Assembly (NCBI GenBank): GCA_019914995.1
Contig: CM034127.1
Coordinates: 6,820,001-6,884,000, forward strand
Length of the DNA stretch: 64,000 nt
Reading direction: 5' to 3'
Source of the DNA: Acanthochlamys bracteata
Taxonomy: Eukaryota; Streptophyta; Magnoliopsida; Pandanales; Velloziaceae
The position numbers and the translations under genes are program-made. Positions 22,062-37,000 of this stretch are shown here, one piece after another. The notes below the pieces were generated by a model that was given only the letters and a program-made list of their open reading frames with translations, made no database searches and was not told the origin of the DNA. Within the stretch, counting starts at the first letter, position 1. Each line of letters begins with the position of its first letter.

Positions 22062-25000
22062 ATGGAAGCAAATAGCTGGCCAAAACCGGAACCCCAATCA
22101 ATGGATAGTGGTGGTGTTGTAGCTCCGGGGGCCGCCTCCGACTGGCGCTCTCAGCTTCAGCCTGAAGCCCGTCAACGGATAATCAACAAAATGTAAGCAA
22201 TTCCTTCATTTTTTTTTCTCTTAAGTGATTTCTGAATTAGGTATAATTGGTAACTGTTATTTGAAATCGATCGGTGTAATTTTGTGCTGACTGTGAAAAT
22301 GATGTAGTGGTGTTATGCCGGAAATTAATGCATTTTAGAAGTTCTTGGTGAAAGAAAGAAAGCAAGACTTTTTGGATGTTCGGTGATAGAGCCAAGAGAT
22401 AGCTCTACATATACTTCCTCATGTAGTAATCTGATTTTGAGAGAATTTTAATATGAAAACTGTAAGTTAGTGGTAAGGTAGTTGTTTCTTACCCTCTAGA
22501 GTTGATATTATATGCCTTGCTTGGTTCTGTTGGTAATGGTTCATAATAATGCTGTTCTATCAGAATATGAGCATCTGCTGTTATGCATTCTTATCTTAAT
22601 TACTTGTCTATCATGTGCAACTTTGTCTACTGTTTTTTGTGGTGTTTCGCTGGTTTCTTGTTCACATCTTATCTTCGATTCCCAGATCAATACCATACTG
22701 TTACACTTTTTGGTTTATGTGCTATATCACATACATAGGTACATGATTCACCTGTGCTTGTAACTAGAAACATGTTGTGTCTTTCAAATCTGTTAACGGT
22801 AATGTACATCCGAATATTAAGGAAAATTCATCTCTCTTTGTTTGTAGAATGGAGACTTTAAAGAAGCATCTGCCCGTAAATGTTCCTGATGGCATGAGTG
22901 AGCTTAACAAAATTGCTGTGCGATTTGAGGACAAAATTTACACTGCTGCAAAGGATCAGGTGCAACATTTTCTTGAAGTTTGTCAGATTGTTTGTGTTTT
23001 TTCGTCTCACTTTTTTTAGGTTATAATTATAATTCTGTACTAGTAAAGGTTAAATTACACGTACATTTGTACCAAATGTAGCAACTACAAAGTTTGTCTA
23101 TGTAGTCTAAGTTTGATTACTGCAAATTTTCTAACCTTTGGATGTATATGAAAGTGTAATAACATCTTGAGTGTGTGTAAACATGGACTTCCTACCTAGT
23201 TCTTCTATAAGTAGACTGTTTCTAATCTCAATTATTTGTTATTTTTGTTGAATATATATTGTGTGGATTAGTTAGAGTTGCTCCTTAGGAATCTTCCTTT
23301 GTTTTTGGATACTGTATTTTTTGCATGAGCCTAGTGTAGGTACCCTTGTTGGCATCTTCTTGTCAGCTACAAAATTGTATTTGAAGCCAATGTCAGCACT
23401 CAGGAGCCTGACATGAACTTATGTTTATGATTCCTGCACTAGGTAGTTCTTCAACCTCTGAAATGGGTCCAGCCATCAAGCGTTGCCCATTTACTGTGGA
23501 ACATTAAGCCTTTTATGTGGCATGGTCCAAATGAAAACTGTATTCTCCTGGTATTACTTTATATGAACCACGATTGATAGTTTATCCTGTGATACTCTAT
23601 TAATCTAAGTCACTCCTCCATATCATCAACATTAGCTATTTTACTGAACTAATGATGGTTTAAATGCTACCCTATTTCGCATCCTTTCAGGTTTCTTGCC
23701 CTCTTCGCAAGATATCTTTTAAATGGTGGTACATAATCATTAACTTCTAGAAATTGAAGGTCATTACTTAATTAATGATGTCTGTGCTATTGCTCTATCC
23801 ATATTTTGCCCAAACATGTTTCAGTGTCAAGGTAACATTGTTTGAAGCTTGTATTATCTTGCAACAGGTATTTATTGCTTTAGCAGTTAACAGATTGCGT
23901 GGTGTAAATGTTTTTTAGCCTCTAATTCTAAGTGACTAAAATAGTATTTTGTCGTCCATGTTGATTAGCAAAAGCATTTCTGTGGATATTCCTTTGGGAT
24001 AAACTTTTACTTGGATATAATTGTACATGTTTCCAAATTTGCCAATCAATCCAGTTTTTCATGTTATTGCGTTTATCATCATTATTCTAGCTTCAGGGTT
24101 CTTAAATCATATCTTTTCTGAGTTTCAGTCTGATTACTTGCGGAGAATCTCCTTAAAAATGCTTTCTATGGAGACAAAGACTCAGAATTCTACTGGCTTA
24201 AATCCATCGACATCAACTGCAGCTTTAGTGAACCAAAATGCAATGGATTCAGGTGCTATATTGTGCAGTTTGCCTTTCCTATGTAAATTTTTCATTTTGT
24301 ATAAGTTGATTCATACTGGTATGCTGCTTATAATATCATCATTTCTTATAAACATTCTTCGTTGTTCTGTTAACATCTAGAAAAAGTCACTTTTCTTTAC
24401 CCTTTGATTGAATGGAAATTAGTAATATCGGTGATTTGCATTCTTATGAGATTCAAACTTTAAGAACTGTAATTAGCATAGGATTCGAATTTAATTAAAT
24501 TGCTACAAATAGAAAACTTCTTCAATCAATTATGTCTGCATGTCCGTAAATAGTGAAATCAATTGCAAATCATAACTGTATTGACTATGCTTTTGTCCTG
24601 TTGTGTAGTTGCTCATTTTCAGTCTAGCTACCTAGCAGTACATGTGTAGGTCAATTGTTACTCTTATGTGCACTTTTAGTATTTAGAGGAGTAGAGCAAC
24701 ATCATATATGGTGGTAGGAGTCATGCTTGCAATGTATATATCTGTTTCGTACCTCTAATTTCCTTGACATTTTTTAATTAAGTTTCCTCAGTATGAAGTG
24801 GGATCTTCCATTTGGTGAAACATATCCCTTAAATTGGTGACCACTATTCTTTTGACAAGTGTGTTCTCTTAGTAAATCCACTTACAAAATGTTTAACCTA
24901 ACAATTACTTATAGATGATAGAAAGTCCTTCCTCCCGCTATTCAACATGCTGACACTTAAAAGGTATTTGAGTCATGATTTCAAGGATTTGCCAATGCTC

Positions 25001-28000
25001 TTGCATTGCCACCTTAGGTTACTTGCAAGTGTCTCTTAGACAGTCAGATGACCTCAATATAATGAGCTTCTTACTTCTGGTACTCCATGTGGAGATCCAA
25101 GTGTAGTATCTCTGCTGTAGGCAGAAATGCCATGATTGCTGTTTCACTAGAAATTGGATGTTCTATGTCCTTCGTGGAGTTTGGGCAGCATAGATCTTTA
25201 CACCAATCTGATGAAGCATAAGGTGTTCCTTTTTTCTTTTTCTAATTTATTTTTACTTTCGTGATTGTTAATAATGTAAATATTTTGAGCGAAGTTCAAG
25301 CTGCTGATTCAAATATTTAAATGTTGCCAAGTTAGTTGGATCTGGATTACTCTTAACAATTTTTTTGTGATCAGTAGGAAATACCTTGGTTTTTGCTTTG
25401 AGGATTGAGCAGCATATGTAATGAAATGCTTTTGTTTTCTTGCTATTTTCTTAAAGTAGGACCATGTTTAATGGATTGACATACTGATTTCATTTCGTTT
25501 GCTTTCATCTCGTTTGAGCCGAACAACTTGAATGTTCATCATATAATCGAGCATGATACTCTACTTATTCTTGGTAAGATTTTCTCACATCTGTTTATGT
25601 TGATTTTCTGTCCGTTAGCAGCATCACTAGGCATACAGTCACAACTAGGGAGCCAAGGGCAGCAGTTGTCTATACCAGTCATTAGTCAGGCCCCCTCTAT
25701 GCGTCAGCCAGTTTTGGCTCAGAACCTACAGAGTAACAATGTACAACCAACTACACTTCAAGGTTCTGGTGGTTTGCAAACATCAATGTCGGCCATTTCT
25801 GGACTCCCACAGTCAACAGTAACCAATGCCAATCAGGCTTCAAGTTTGCAGAACATGCCTGGGATTTCTGTAAATGCAATTGGACATTCTTCAGGGCAAG
25901 GTGCACCACCAATTATGTATGCCAATTCACAGAGACAGCTGCAGGGTAGGCAACAACAAACAGTTGTGCCTCAACAACACCAGCATCAGTCCCAAAATCC
26001 TATGATGTACCACCCAGCAATCCAGCAGCAAATGATGAAACAGAAAATGCAACAATTGCATCCTCACTTGCAGCAGCAACAGCAAGCTATGCTACAATCA
26101 AACCAACTGCAGCCGTTGCAGCAGCAGCCACCAATGCAAATGTCCTCAGGTATGCAGTCAGGACAGGCTACTCTTCAGCAGACTCAACCTTCTGCCACAG
26201 CTCCACAATCAGCCCTTCAACAGCAGAGTCACCAAAATTCGATCCCACAATCTGTACCATCCCCATTGCAGCAGCATTCTCAGACAGCTCTCAGACAGCA
26301 TCAGGTCCAAGCGACTATTCAACAGTCATCTCCGCTTCAGCAGCAATCAGCAGGAATTTCTCAGACACCAATGCTAGCTTCACAGAAGCAGCAGTTGATG
26401 GGCCAACAGTCCAATATGGCCGGCATGCAGCCAAATCAGCTTGTGGGACAACAAAACAATGCTTCTGATCAGCAGCTGCAGCAGCCAAGACTAGGTCAAC
26501 AGAATAATATCTTGGGTTTGCAACAGGCACAGCAGATATTAAATCAACAAAGTCTTTCCTTACATCAACAGCAACAATTAGGTTCACAAGGTAACATGTC
26601 AGGTTTGCAGCAGCAACAGTTACTTGGTACCCAACCTAATTTGTCGAATGTGCAACAACTTCGTTCTATGAATATATTGCAACATACTAAGACTGCATCC
26701 CAGCAGCAAAACCAACAACAATCAACTACCATGTTGCAAACTCAAAGTCAGCAGATTCCCCATGTTCAATCTCAGCCTACACAATTGCAGCAACAAATTC
26801 CTATGCAACAGCCGGCAAATACCTTGCAAAGAGAAATGCAACAAAGATTTCAAGCATCTGGTGGTTTTCAGTCCCAAAATGCAATTGAGCAGCAGAAGCA
26901 ATTTATACCTTCACAAAGAGCTCTTCCAGAAGTATCTTCTAGTAGTAAGTTACGATTAACCTAATTGATTATTTCTTTAACATATTGAACCCAAATGGCT
27001 AAGTAACTATAATTTAACTTATTGCCCCTCCAACTCGTAGGGAGTGTCTACACCACCCCCAGATAGATTACAAGTCTATCGGTCACCCGACTCGTTAGAG
27101 AGAGTTTCAACCTCTTCATTTTTAACAAAAAAATTAAAAGCTTTGTTAATTGACAATGGATGCTAGATTTACAGCTCCATCTAAGAAATCTTTCTGAACT
27201 GGACTTTCCTAGTTAGGAAATTACTTAACCTAGAAGAAATCTTAATTCAAATAGAAATCCAGAATCTACTATAACTCAACTTCTAAACCTACTTAAAAAG
27301 AAGACTTGAAACTTTATTCCATAAGGTTCTACTATATTACTAAATTTAAATCTTAATTTATTGATCCTCTTTATTCTAACCAATGGATTAGCCATCCATC
27401 CAATCTCTATCACTCTACCTCAACATGCTGAGGTGTGCAATGTTTAATTCTTCTGTTAGAACTATTACTTAATGGTCTAGTATAATGTTCTTTTTACTGG
27501 GCCCATTGACAGAATAGCTTGTGCTCCTTCGTGCCTAAGGAATCGGGCTTCAACCTCTTCGATAGGATTAATCTTTTCTGGAATGGCATTCCGCGATTCA
27601 TCATTCCAGATATACTGAATTTTATTTTTTTTTTAATTTATAAATTTAGAAGCAGCATTAAAGTTCATTCTCCGAACTAATTGAGAAGCATCATTAGACT
27701 TCATTGTTTGTATTTGATGTTGTTTTATTTTACCTTCGTTAGTTTTCTATTTAGTTGGAAAATTATCTTTTAACCAAGATGTAACTAGTTCAATTTCTAA
27801 ATTTAGGTGTTGTTAGTTTCTAAAGCTGGCTACCATTGGTCTACAAGATATATTAGAAATCAAAATGAGACATGATGCTTAGAAACTTTATAGTAAATAT
27901 GTTTGCAAACTCAAGTCAGTCTAAGGGCGTGTTTACCAAGTGGGGTGAAGTGGAGTTTTTAGGAAGTAAATTTAAAAAATAAAATTAAAAATTAAAAATA

Positions 28001-31000
28001 TTTAATAAAAAATAAAATTTTATATTAATTATATATTTATAGTAAGTTTTAAATTTGAATTTTAAAAATAATTTATTAATAAAAAAATTTATTTTAATTT
28101 TTGTATGTATTTTATGTTAAAAATGAGTTTAAAGGAAGTGGAGTTTGGGGTGTTGGTAAACACACCCTAAGCATAATCCTGTTCTTGAGTCATGTCTGTT
28201 TAGAAAAGAGAGGATTCTTTTTCTATTCTGTTTTATACTTAAACCCATAATAAAGTTCATCAACGTTATCAAATAGATTAGTCGCTATACTACTCTTGGC
28301 TCATAAAAATGGACTTTGCAGCATCACTCGACTCCACGGCACAGACTGGAAATCTGAGTGCAGCTGAATGGCAAGAGGAGGCTTATCAAAAGGTGAGATG
28401 CTTTCCTTGTAATTAAGTAGAAATTCTAGTGGAATTTTCTTTCATAATTAAATGCTTTGTTTGATGGGGTATGTGATTTGCTTTGGAACATAAGTTAGAA
28501 AGACATGGGTCTATCTGCCATCTTTTAATCTGTGGTTGATAGAAAGTTTATTCACATGATGGAATAGTTTGTTTTTCCATTTTGTTCATCTTTAACATCT
28601 GTGTTCCCCCTTTATAGTTAGATTTACTTATGTTGTTGGAATGTTAAAAATGTCGTTAACATCTCCCTTAGCCACTAGCTCTTCCCCCTTCTACGTTCTA
28701 CCTAGCCGTATAGTTGCCTTCCAAGAATGCTTACAAATATCTTTGTGCTGAGATCATTACTAATGCATCTGTGATCTCTTCATTTAGAAAAATCTCTTGA
28801 ACAGCCTCAATTTTGCTTAAGATTAGACTATTGTCACTTCATTTGGAATTAAATACCTTGTACGGGTCCTTTTTATTTTCATGTTACTTGGATTTGGCAA
28901 CTACCATACATAGTGAGTGTTTGCGTGTCCAACTCTCTAACGAGCATCAGTGCAAAATATGCTGATCTAGCTGAAGAGGGATCTAATACTTGGCATGGAT
29001 GTGCATATTCGTTTTGAAGTTACAAATTTAAAGTCTAAATGAACATTTAAGGGGTCTAATTTTCCTAAAGCTAACTTGGTAGGTCCTAAATTGGAACGAG
29101 TCTTTGAAATCAACATTCTTTGAGAGCCAAACCGAGCAGAGATAGTGATTTACTAGTGCAAGTTTTGAGGCCCAAGCGCCGAGCAGACCGAATAGTCCGC
29201 ATTGATATTAAAAAGAGAATTAAAACATATAAAAGCAAACCAAAAACAGGAAATACTAGAAAAAGCAGAGAAATAAAGAAAACAAGAAACTTTGAAGCAA
29301 CAATAGTCAACATGAAGAAGAGCAAAAGCTATTAGATCTAGGAAGGCTAAAATTTATCGAACTTAGTCCTTGGTAATTCTGAAAATTATAACTTAGGGCC
29401 TCAAGATTGCAAAACCTATTACTTTGAGGTTAGGTTTTCCAAAATTCTGTCTTCTTTATTGGTCTCTCCTTCGCTTTTGATGACCATCCATGCTTCTTCA
29501 TTGTCAACACTCCACAAGGTGACTTTACCTCAATCTTCCTTTGGTGGTAGATAGAGTATGATTTTTCTTGTACCTCTTGGCGGTCCTCTTAGAATACTAA
29601 GCACTAGCATCTTATAAATTTAATCTATGGTTCTGTTATAAGAGTTCTAGAAAAAAGCTATTATATTGATATTGAAGTGACTAGATGTGGAAGTGGTGAA
29701 ACATCATTCTAAGTAACGTCCTCCTGCAGGAGATATTATTTTTCTGAATTTGCAAATGCAAATGCATTATGTCTTCATGTATGAGCTAAATTTTGTGTTT
29801 GTGCAAGTTAAATTTTGTGTTTGATTCTTTTCCCGTTGAAATGGCAGATAAAATCCTTGAAGGAAGCATACCTTCCAGAGTTAGTCGACTTCAATCAAAA
29901 AATTTCTATGAAGATGCAACAGGTTTTATTATGTTCTTTTATTATGTTTTAAAATAGTTCTTTATGGATATATTTATGCCAAGTGTGGGTAAGTGTGTGG
30001 TGAAAGTGATTTCGATAATGCATGTGACATTTATTGTCATTTTGTTAAATAATCTGTTGTCTTCAGCAAGAAGCTCTGGGACCTGCTGTAAAGCAATCTG
30101 AACAGTATAAGAGATTGGAGAACTATAAGGTAGTAGCAGGTCGCTTGATACAGTTTCTTCAGATGCCCAAGAGTAGTATTCATCCCGGTCATTCGGACAA
30201 GATTGAAGCATATGAGAAGCAAATATTGCAATTTGTGAACAATAGAGGACGGAGAGTTGCCCAACAGCCACAGCTACAACAACAATTTCAACAAGGTGCA
30301 CATGGTCTGCCTATGACACAGCAGCAGCCTTCTCAGCCTGCTCAGGTCCAGCAGCATGATATCCATGCAAATCAGACTCAAGCTCTGAATTTGCAAGGTT
30401 CAGGAGCGTCAGTGCAGCCAGTTCCAACAAGCATGCAACATGGTTCCATGCCTGTATCTCAGCTAGGCATTCAAGCATCTCACCAGAATATGGGAAACTT
30501 GAGGCAGCCTGGTGCTACCATAGATTCAACAATGAACCCTCTTGGTTCATTGCAGCAACCAACAATCAACTCAGTACAGCATGGTGGTATAGGCAGTCTA
30601 CACAATGCCATGAATACATCTCAGCAAAATAACATGAATAGTCTTCCACAGAGTTCTGTCAGTATGTTACAACCAAATGCCAGTTCCTTGCAACCAGGTG
30701 GCAATGTCCTTCAGCAACAACATTTGAAGCAAGAACAGCAGCAGCAGCACCAACAACACCTTGTGCAAAGTCAGCAAATGAAACAGCAATTGCATCAACG
30801 CCAATTACAACAGCAATTGATTCAGCAACAACATAAACATCAATTACTTCACCAACAACCTGCTCTTCAACAACAATTACTTCAACAAAAGCAGCAGCAA
30901 GCAACTCAGCTGACACAGCTTAATCAAATGAATGAAGTAAATGAGATGAAACTGAGACAGGGAAATGTCATTAAACCAGGACTTTATCAACAACATTATG

Positions 31001-34000
31001 CAGCTGCACGACATAATTACTATAATCAGCAACTGAAAACAGGTCATCCAATTTCATCTCCTCAAAACCTTCAAGTGTCATCTCCACAAATATCACAGCA
31101 TTCATCCCCCCAGATTGATCAACATGGATTATTATCATCACAAACAAAAGCTGGAACACCTATGCAAAATTCAAACTCGCCCTTGGTGGTTCCATCTCCT
31201 TCTACTCCTGTAGCTCCATCCCCTATACCAGGAGATGCTGAGAAACAACATTCAGCTGTCTCAGCTTTGACAAATGCAACGACAATGGGAAACCAGCAAT
31301 CAAATCTTGGACCGCCACAAAATCAATCTCTTGCTGTTGGTACACCTGGAATATCAGCATCACCCTTGCTTGCAGAGTGCACAAGTGTAGATGGAAACCA
31401 TGCTAATATTTCAACAATGGTTACAGGCAAATCAACCGCAGTGGAGAGACCTCTAGATCGCTTAGTTAAAGTGGTTAGTTGCTGAACTCATTTATTTAAA
31501 ATGATCAAATTCAAGGTCTAGTTTATAATAATTGTCTCGCAAGGTTTTGATAAACTTGTTCGTTAGTTAAAGCTGTTACTGCTGAACTCATTTATTTGAA
31601 ATGTTCAAATTCAACGTTTAGTTTATAATAATTGTCTCGCAAGGTTTTGATAAACTTGATCGCTTCAATTAATATTAGTTGTTTTGTCAATGCATTATGC
31701 TATCATGTAGGCGCATAAAAAGTCATAGGGCTAATCACTTTTCAGGAAAGCTCTTTTGATATGATTAGTAGCTCACACAACTTGTCAGACCTATTAAGGC
31801 ATCCAATTCATTTGAGCCAACCACTTCCCTTTCCTTTTTGAAGAAATAAACAACGCTCTTTCTATTGATTGACCATGCTTGAGAGCCTAATAACTTTCTC
31901 ACTAGATTGATAAACCTCCTAAAGGCTTTTAATATAGGCTCCTTTCTAAGCGTATCTGATCAGGCTGTAATTTACTAATAATTCCTTTACAAGTGGAACT
32001 CCAAAACAACTTATTGAGGAACACAAACCCTACTAGAACTCATTCTCGTGCTTATATCATATTGCAAGCTAAATATGTCTCCTACTCGCTGGATGTTTAC
32101 CTAACTTGACCTGAGTTAGACTGAAATCATCTAGAACTAGTTGATGTAGTGATGCCATTGCAGTACACTCCAGGCACACATCGATATAACCTTTGGTTCT
32201 GCAAGATTAGCATTGAAATCAAAGAAACTTTGGATGCACTTACGATTTCCTTTCCAAGTCCAATATGATGCAATCTCAGTTGTTTGCCTAATGCAATATA
32301 TATAAATAAAAACTTCCAAATCAGGTAGTACAAGGTCATTTGTTGTTCACTCCTTGGTCAAAACTACCATATCACATTTTTGTAAGCATATTGCAGCATG
32401 TTTCCAAGATTTTATTGACACATGGACTATCTTTTATGAGTATGCAAGATTATTTGCTACCATATATAGTTTTAAAGAATTTCTTTCTACATACCATCAT
32501 AGTTAGTTAAAATGTTGAGTTATTGTTATTTGTTTAATCATCTTAGTAGCTTACACTTTTCTAGACATACAATAGTTACATTAGCCCATACTGATCTCGT
32601 TTCTTGTTCAAACGAACGAAACATGCTTTGAAGTCCCAAACCGCAGGAAATCAACCAATTACCACTAGCTGGATATAATGCAGTTTGGCTGATATTTATA
32701 GAATTTATTTTTATTGAGGTTTATAGTCTTGTCACAACTATGTTTTTCATGTAGAAATCTAGGATTGATGCTGTTTGGTGCATATGAGACAAATTTACCA
32801 AAAAGTACCATTGGAATAAATTTATGTTACTTTTTTGAATACTTCCTTATCTACACTTTCTCTCTAAATCCATTGCCTATCTTGATCAACCATCCCAAGA
32901 AGGTCTATCTCATCCTATCCCTACTTACAACCTAGTAAGGTGTACGTAAGGAGGATTCAAGATAGTACCCACAGTATTACTTAATGGATTATATTTTTCT
33001 TATGAATTTTTCGCTAAAGAAGGTTGCGCTTAACTTTGTTATTTGTCGTAGGTACGAGATCATTATAGTTTAATTTTCATAGTCCCAAATTAACAGGCTC
33101 TTTTTTCCAGACAGTCTTGTTGGAAGGAGATCCTAGGTACCACAGACATTTCTAGGAAGCATGGACATGTATAAGGCACAATTACGGGTGTAAATGAATT
33201 CAAATCAAATGGGTAGGCCTATACCTCGTAACATTTTAGGGTCCATGTCCATTGAAAATCAAATCAGCATTCGGGGTTGGATATCTATTCAACACCTAAA
33301 CCATCTAAATAAGAAATAAACCATTATATTAAGATATATACGGATAAGGGTAACATGATTGTTCATTATTGCAAAAGAATGACATATAATTATTTATTTG
33401 TGACACAATGATTTAAATAAGGAAATTTTGTTTTATGTTATTATGATGTGCATAAGATTTGGTAACTAAGTTTTCTTTTGGTTCTTGATGGCCATAGCAT
33501 GTTAACAGTCGTATATATGGTATAACTATAGCCATTACTTGTATATTCGTTGGAATATGAACATGTGTAACCATGCCACACCTTAGGAAATTTACATATA
33601 TTTATGTCAGTGTATTCATATTGTATTGCATTGAGATGTCCATTACCAGGAAGACATATCTTGTGGCATATTCCATATTGAAGACCACATGCAAATATCT
33701 GTAAAGCACAAAGTAGTTCTTATGATACATTCTAGTGTCAGTAAACGTTGTATTCAAGGTTGTCAAAATCGGGATTTTAGATAGGATCGTTTCGTTTGAG
33801 TATAATCGTAAAATCGGGATCTTAAAGTAAAATCGTAAGATTTTACATACCGATACATATGAAATTTTTTTTCAATACCATTAAAAATCTTTTATAAAAG
33901 TTTTTCTAATATTTTTTTAAAAAAAATTTTTAGTACATTTAAAAAAATTTTAAATTTCTTTTAAATTTTATAAAAAATTACTCTATATTTTATAGAAAAT

Positions 34001-37000
34001 TTTTCAAAATTATAATCTTTAAGAAAATCTTCAAACTTTTATAAAAAACTCTCTAAAATTTTATAGAAAAACTCTTTCAAATATAGTTAATTACAAAAAA
34101 TTCTTCAAAAGTAAAATCGTATAAGATCGTAAAAAGATCGAAATCTTACCGATCTTAAGATTTAAATCGGGATTTAGGTGAGATTTTACTCAAAAAAGAT
34201 TTTACTTAAGATCGGGATCGTTTAGGTGAAGTAAAATCGTAAAATCGTAAGATTTTGAGATTTAAATCGGGATTTTGATAACCTTGGTTGTATTTGTACT
34301 TGTGTCCTGGCATGCTTGTTATTGTCACTTAATGGAAAGACAATGATTTTTTTTCTTTCTGAATAATCAGCCTTTTTTGTGTTTTAATTTTCTCTCTATG
34401 TCTGCATGGGTATGCATAGGTGCAGTCTTTGTCACCGGAGGCACTGAACTCATCCATGAGGGATATAGGTTCTGTAGTTAGCATGATTGATCGAATTGCT
34501 GGATCAGCACCTGGAAATGGTTCTAGAGCTGGGGTTGGAGAGGATTTGGCTGCCATGACAAAGTGCCGTTTGCAAGCCAGAAATTTCATGTCACAAGATG
34601 TTTGTGTCACGACTAAGAAAATGAAACGCCATACAAGTGCAATGCCCCTGAATACAGTAGCTTTAGTTTGCAGTGTAAATGACAATTTCAAGCAATTATC
34701 TGATTCTGATAGATCTGACTTAGAGTCCACCGCGTCATCCAACATCGAACGTCGAAAAGCTAAGGTGAATTTATTGTGGCAACTTTTTCTTGGATTTTTT
34801 GTTTCCTCCTTTTGATACTTTCTTTTGAGGATTCTCAACTATTTAAACTTCTATATTGGCATGCAAGATTCCATTTGTTATATTATAATGATTTCACAAG
34901 TTTTCATTTAATCTGTTGTGTTCTTATAATGATGACGCAAGTTATATTATATGATGACACAAGTTTGCATTAATTGTGTTGTTAGTTACCAATTATGTCT
35001 TGAATTTCTAGAAATTAGTGGTAAAATTGGGAATTCAAGCTTTTAAATCGTTTGTCAAGGATTGAACGTGAGATATTAGGGACTAAAGTAAAACTAGATA
35101 GAAAGATCTAGTTATATTGGTGTTGTAGAACATGTTGGAAGAACATAGAGAGGTAGGCAAAGCTCAAGTCATGAAGGATAGGGAAGTGAGAGAGAGCAAA
35201 CAAAAGAGAAGATACACACACGAAATCAACTCATACTTGATTATTTAATAATCCAAATTGTTAAAATACAAATAACAATTATATATTTATGAACTTTGAA
35301 CAAATAAACTCTTACTAAAAGACATTTCTATCAAATATAACCCCTAGCAAAATAAAATTCTTGGAACTTAAATATAAATAAATATAAATTATTAGTATCA
35401 TTTCTACATCATTCTCACCCACAATTGAGAACTTGATTCTGGCAAGTTGAATTTGTGTATAGCATGCAAGATTTGCTAGTAGAATATTGGGTCTCAAGAT
35501 TGTTAATCAATATTTTCAAAGAATTGAATTTGGCTAAATCATTAAAATAGATTTACAGGGTAAAATCATTGGAATGGCAATTTGCTAGAAGTATGAAGAG
35601 ATGCCTTTATATGATCTCTAACCAATCATTATAGCACTAACAGTAGAAGAACATGTGTACAACGTAAGCTCATAAATAAAGGTGCAATTGGTGGCGGTTT
35701 AATGCAACCTTAACTCATTATGTGAATAGAACGTTCTTCATTAGATGCAAAAACTGAAGGATCAGTGGGCTACTTGATATCTATTATGGTCTAGCTCTCT
35801 AAGTTATTGTAATTAAGTTACTGCAAACTACCTTTCTTATTCCTTGTATATCACGAGGAACCCAAAATTGCATCGTAATGAGCTTCCATTCACTCAACAA
35901 AATGAATTAGCTTTCTCTAAAGCTTAATGAATTATGGCATAATTCCCATTTTCAAATTCCTTGTGACTTCAGATTTCCTATAGATGATTTTGGATTGAGC
36001 TATTCCTACCATACTAGGATTGGTGGACTGAATCCAAATGGATTGCTTGAATTAAATGATCATGATTGAACTTAGTTGGTCTGGCTGAATTAGATTGATA
36101 TGGCTGAACTAAGGTTAGTATCTGACAAAACCAAACTAGCATAGCGGAACTCAATTGTCTTAACTAAACAAGACTGACCTTATTGAGGCGGTTTGATCTG
36201 AATAAGCTAAATTGATTTGACTGAACTATGTTAACTAACTAAATTGAGTTATAGCACAATTGCGTTTAGTGCAGACTTCATTTGATGGTGGCAATAATGA
36301 CTTTTTGTAGGGCTTTTCTGCAGTGTGTTTATCAATGTGGATAAAAACAATTGAAGTTAGGGTTATGCATTTGTGATGGCTATCTAGTATGAGAAAAGTG
36401 ATAGTAGATTCTTTATTTCTACGACGACTATCAATAATAATTGTGGTGCTTAACAACAAGAGAGTTTTAATAGGCATTTGCAGTGACGAATTTGGTTTTT
36501 AATGATAAGAGTTGTAAAAATCAACGAAGGCAGATAAGAGCGAAAGGTTGAAGTTTGCTTTGATGCCAAATTGATGTAGATCAAATTGATATGGAGAATT
36601 AGATGGAACTCTAAGTTGTGAGCAGAACCAACTTGAGAGTAGAATCAAGTTAGAGAGGTCAAATGAATGATAAACACCAAAATCAACTCATAGCTTTATT
36701 ACTTTAATTTGTTGAAATTCAAAAAACAAGTCCATATTTATGATTTTCAATTTAAGAAATTCTTACTAGAAGAAATTCTGCCAAATAGAACTAATAAGTA
36801 ACATTTCCTACCAAATATTCTTATAATAGAGAAATGCTTCCAAAATGAGAGTTTCTTAGAGATACATAGGCATTTGCATTTGACAAAAGTTAAGATCTGA
36901 AACCTAATTAAAGTTTTATGGAGCCCTAAAACAAAATACAGAGATCTATTCTTTTGCCGTTTAATCCAGTCAAATTAATTTTCAACCATTCAAAAGTTCT

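Noticed and set aside
26315-26587. Open frames antisense to the Gln-rich MED15 exons (also 30659-30916)
   Set aside because: CAG/CAA repeats read in reverse give Leu/Val/Ala-rich frames without stops; the sense strand has the conserved MED15 protein and splice sites.
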